Shown here one piece after another: positions 15,952-18,094 of a stretch of 18,094 bases of DNA. How positions within the stretch are numbered: the first letter of the stretch is position 1; each line of letters opens with the position of its first letter. The stretch lies in assembly GCA_013329355.1 (NCBI GenBank), contig DUKK01000169.1, positions 1 to 18,094 of the forward strand, written 5' to 3'. Under the pieces are notes generated by a model that was given only the letters and a program-made list of their open reading frames with translations, made no database searches and was not told where the DNA came from. Origin of the DNA: Candidatus Poseidoniaceae archaeon. GTDB taxonomy: Archaea; Thermoplasmatota; Poseidoniia; Poseidoniales; Poseidoniaceae. The translations under genes and the position numbers were made by a program.

Positions 15952-16608
15952 ATGAGATTTTTGGTCGGTTTGGTTTTATTGGTTTTAATATTACCTTGCG
16001 TTAACGTTCAAGCACACACGCCAAACGTTATGATGTCAATACTCAAAGAAGAAGGTCCTGTACCAGCTGATATCGTAGAGGCGGCGGGCTTTGTCGAGGG
16101 TGATGGTGTCAAATTCAAGATGAGTGATACCGCTAATAATTCGAGCATGCGAGTTAGTATAGACCTAGATCGTGATGGTGTGTTTAATGAGAGTAGTGAC
16201 TACTTTTCATCTTGGATGGTTTATGATTGTCAATATGATGCTAACGGTACCCTGTTAGACCCAGATTGTGTTGAATCTGTGGTGTTTTATTTCAATGGTA
16301 CTAATGGTTCTGGAACGTATAATTATCAGATTGAAAAAATGGTTAACGATAGTCATACAAACTTTTGGATAAATACTATATTTGTCGGTCTTGATAACCA
16401 TGAAGAGCCTGGTTTACCAAGTGTTGGTGAATGTTTTGGTGCAGGTTGTGAGGATGTAGGTGACAGTTCGGTTGGTGAGGAAAATGAAAATAGGAAGTAT
16501 ATCTCAATTTTAATGGTTATATCTGCAGTAGGTTTGATTGGTGTAGCTATCAGCCTTATCCTTGAAAAACCTGAATATGAAGAAAAACAATATCTAGAGC
16601 AGGAATAG
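15952..16608 (+). CDS. Secreted, C-terminally membrane-anchored protein with predicted N-terminal histidine
   Basis: I recognise no family. 218 residues. Residues 1-21 are a typical signal peptide (hydrophobic core, then VQA before the likely cut), which would make His22 the first residue of the mature protein (HTPNVMM). The ectodomain has an EF-hand-like DLDRDG loop (Asp71, Asp73, Asp75), cysteines at 93, 106, 161 and 166 that could form disulphides, further histidines at 135 and 150, and several potential N-glycosylation sequons. A hydrophobic helix at about 184-204 with a charged cytosolic tail anchors the C-terminus, so the domain should face outward. A free N-terminal His with additional His/Met is a known copper-binding arrangement (CopC, LPMO), but no homology to these is visible. 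It is divergent from the LVIVD-SCO1-DDAH operon, with 72 bp between the starts. Confidence 0.8.
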   Translation: MRFLVGLVLLVLILPCVNVQAHTPNVMMSILKEEGPVPADIVEAAGFVEGDGVKFKMSDTANNSSMRVSIDLDRDGVFNESSDYFSSWMVYDCQYDANGTLLDPDCVESVVFYFNGTNGSGTYNYQIEKMVNDSHTNFWINTIFVGLDNHEEPGLPSVGECFGAGCEDVGDSSVGEENENRKYISILMVISAVGLIGVAISLILEKPEYEEKQYLEQE

Positions 16609-16737
16609 TTAGCCTTCGATTACTGGGCAGCGATCGTCAAGTTCGTCGAAAACCACCATATTGGCCCAAAGATAGTTGATTCTCTGAGGTGTTCGTAATT
16701 CTTTTTTACAATAAATTCTAGTTGTCAAAACAAACAT
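16609..16737 (-). CDS. Small hypothetical protein, 42 residues
   Basis: A short frame from ATG 16737 to a TAA whose complement directly abuts the stop of the preceding convergent gene, the same zero-gap arrangement as at other gene ends in this window. The 42-residue product starts MFVLTTRIYCKKEL and ends FDELDDRCPVIEG. It is basic at the N-terminus and acidic at the C-terminus, with Cys10 and Cys37 and an aromatic centre (INYLWANMVVF), so composition resembles a folded small protein rather than random AT-rich translation. TTTATC- and TATATAAT-like elements lie upstream, but their spacing to the ATG is not ideal. No family is recognised. Chance cannot be excluded at this length. Confidence 0.45.
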   Translation of the reverse strand: MFVLTTRIYCKKELRTPQRINYLWANMVVFDELDDRCPVIEG

Positions 16738-16745
16738 ATTAACAG

Positions 16746-16753
16746 TATATAAT
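16746..16753 (+). promoter_or_regulatory. Putative TATA box for the M28 peptidase gene
   Basis: TATATAAT is the strongest TATA-like element in the 228-bp stretch 16609-16836. In plus orientation it would start transcription near 16776, leaving a leader of about 60 nt before the ATG at 16837. Read the other way it lies too close to the small ORF start. Assigned by eye. Confidence 0.35.
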
Positions 16754-16775
16754 TAGTCTTGGTAGTAGATAAAAC

Positions 16776-16797
16776 AATTGTTAATCGAGCAACAATT
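16776..16797. repeat. Inverted repeat upstream of the M28 peptidase gene
   Basis: AATTGTT (16776-16782) and AACAATT (16791-16797) are perfect 7-bp arms around an 8-bp spacer, about 40 bp before the peptidase ATG. It coincides with the start position predicted from the TATA element at 16746. It could be an operator or a hairpin at the 5' end of the leader; its AT-rich arms give only a weak stem. Confidence 0.35.
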
Positions 16798-16836
16798 AAC
16801 CGATGGTTTGAGAAATGGGCATGATTAGGATATGTT

Positions 16837-18094
16837 ATGTCCGGTGAGGGGGCGTCGCGCGCTTGTTTCCTCGTTTTAGTAATGTTCAGCGCAGCATTTT
16901 CTGGTTGTTTCGGAGAGACACAGAGTGCAGGTATTAATCCAAACGATGATGTGGTAGTGACTCCGCAAACTCTCTCTGGTGGAATCTTTCAACCAATGAC
17001 TATCACTGCTAACGCTGATTTATCTGCATACATTCCTTATTTGATACTCAATGAAGATAGTGGATTTGTGCAAAATTCTACGATAATCGACTTAAAATCT
17101 GGCGAATCCGCTCAATTGAGTGTCCTTGCTCCACCAAGAACCGATACCGCATTAATTTTGTTAGGTGATTATGGAAGGGATATATGGCCGGTGAGGTCGA
17201 TAGATGAATCCTGGAAAACCTGGTTTGACAGACGTGGTTACGACGCTAATGACAATCAAGCTATTCAGAGAATTGACGGTATTAACGGATCTTTGAACAC
17301 TATTGATTATTCAAACTCAACGGCTGATAGGGTTGCTGTGGTGAAGTTGGCCGTTAAGCGGCAAATGGCAGCAGCATTTAGTGAATCTGAGGGAGGTAGG
17401 CACTCAATGGGTTTAGTAGACGGTAGAACGGTTTTCAATTACATCAATGTAATGTCTGACGAGACCTTTGACCCCGATGATCTGAATGACTTTGCAGTTG
17501 GTTACTTAGATCGATGGGCAGGACAGGGTAATTTAGCGTACGAGGACGCAGCACAATACCTTATTTCAACCATGGAAGGTTTTGGTCTAGAAGTTATCGT
17601 ACAGAGATTTGTTTACGATTCATTGATGACTGGTGCCCAGAATCCTGAGGCGTACAACGTGTGTGGATACAGATTTGGTGAGGTTGATCCTAACAAATGG
17701 ATGGTTTTCGGCGCTCATTTTGATATTGCCCCTCCAGTAAATGGTGGAATGCTCGATCCTCACTTGTTTGGTAGAACATATGGAACTCGGGTTGGTGCCT
17801 ATGACAATACAGCTGGAACTAGTATGGTGTTAACCGTTGCTGAGGCAATGGCAGCTTTCAATACCCGCAACACCATGGTATTCTGCTTGTGGTCAGGAGA
17901 AGAAGGCGGTAAGCGAGGTAGTGACTTTTGGACTGATTATTGGGTAAAAGAGGATAATCCTGATGTTGAAGTAACCAACTATGTGAATCTAGACATGGCT
18001 GGAGTAAACTGGCCTGGTGGCGGGGGTGCTCCTTGCGGCGACGGACATGGTGGTGGTGATGCTAACTGCGATCCTGAGCCACAAATAGACCCTG
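16837..18094 (+). CDS. M28-family zinc metallopeptidase lipoprotein, 3'-truncated by window edge
   Basis: Secreted aminopeptidase-type zinc peptidase; M28 enzymes usually release N-terminal residues from peptides, consistent with protein or peptide scavenging. The frame is open from ATG 16837 to the window end, with 419 residues visible. The N-terminus is a signal peptide (FLVLVMFSAAFSG) with a lipobox-like SGC, giving lipid-anchored Cys24. About 260 residues without a recognised domain follow. The peptidase domain then shows the full co-catalytic zinc set up to the break: His294 (GAHFD), Asp323 (GAYDNTAG), catalytic Glu355 with Glu356 (SGEEGG) and Asp386 (NLDMAG). The last ligand, normally a His, would be beyond the edge. 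The sequence ends in a Gly-rich, Cys-containing stretch (APCGDGHGGG). A start at 16821 is in another frame. Probably an independent unit with the TATA and inverted repeat upstream. Confidence 0.92.
   Translation, partial: MSGEGASRACFLVLVMFSAAFSGCFGETQSAGINPNDDVVVTPQTLSGGIFQPMTITANADLSAYIPYLILNEDSGFVQNSTIIDLKSGESAQLSVLAPPRTDTALILLGDYGRDIWPVRSIDESWKTWFDRRGYDANDNQAIQRIDGINGSLNTIDYSNSTADRVAVVKLAVKRQMAAAFSESEGGRHSMGLVDGRTVFNYINVMSDETFDPDDLNDFAVGYLDRWAGQGNLAYEDAAQYLISTMEGFGLEVIVQRFVYDSLMTGAQNPEAYNVCGYRFGEVDPNKWMVFGAHFDIAPPVNGGMLDPHLFGRTYGTRVGAYDNTAGTSMVLTVAEAMAAFNTRNTMVFCLWSGEEGGKRGSDFWTDYWVKEDNPDVEVTNYVNLDMAGVNWPGGGGAPCGDGHGGGDANCDPEPQIDP

Noticed and set aside
1..18094. tRNA or rRNA genes, CRISPR arrays, insertion sequences, integration sites
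   Set aside because: Looked for by eye; no spaced repeats, transposase or integrase products or cloverleaf-like sequence were noticed, and coding sequence occupies nearly all the window. A covariance-model scan would settle small RNAs.

Overview
The window looks like a chromosomal segment of a marine planktonic archaeon, most likely a Thermoplasmatota/Poseidoniales (Marine Group II)-type genome. The reasons are a group II chaperonin (thermosome), a mevalonate-pathway HMG-CoA synthase, mostly leaderless-looking gene starts with few Shine-Dalgarno sites, very tight gene packing, many acidic proteins, and a mixture with bacterial-type genes (DnaK, KatG, SCO1, DDAH). The lineage is inferred from gene content and style, not from a marker gene. 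I see no IS element, phage gene, CRISPR array, rRNA or tRNA, so this reads as ordinary chromosome rather than a mobile island.

Layout: (1) 1-4427, plus strand: 3' part of dnaK, a divergent thermosome subunit, and an HMG-CoA synthase with an extra internal segment. (2) 4424-8386: a threonine 3-dehydrogenase-type alcohol dehydrogenase (minus), CTP synthase pyrG (plus), and an AcoX/ATP-NAD kinase-family protein (minus). (3) 8428-12516, plus strand: an acidic hypothetical protein, then a peroxide-defence unit made of a near-consensus Fur/PerR box, katG and a PerR-like Fur-family regulator, followed by an SDR oxidoreductase and an overlapping hypothetical gene. (4) 12518-15879, minus strand: an operon of a membrane-anchored LVIVD-repeat protein, an SCO1/SenC lipoprotein and a DDAH-family hydrolase. 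A divergent gene (15952-16608) encodes a secreted, C-terminally anchored protein whose predicted mature N-terminus is histidine. (5) 16609-18094: a 42-residue small ORF (minus) and the 5' part of an M28 metallopeptidase lipoprotein that runs off the window.

The best functional units are the katG-perR operon, where sensor ligands, DNA site and target enzyme are all visible, and the envelope copper-type cluster (SCO1, LVIVD protein with a His-rich N-terminal stretch, His-first secreted protein), whose joint role is a hypothesis. A structural peculiarity is that all four convergent gene boundaries have stop codons overlapping, abutting or one base apart.
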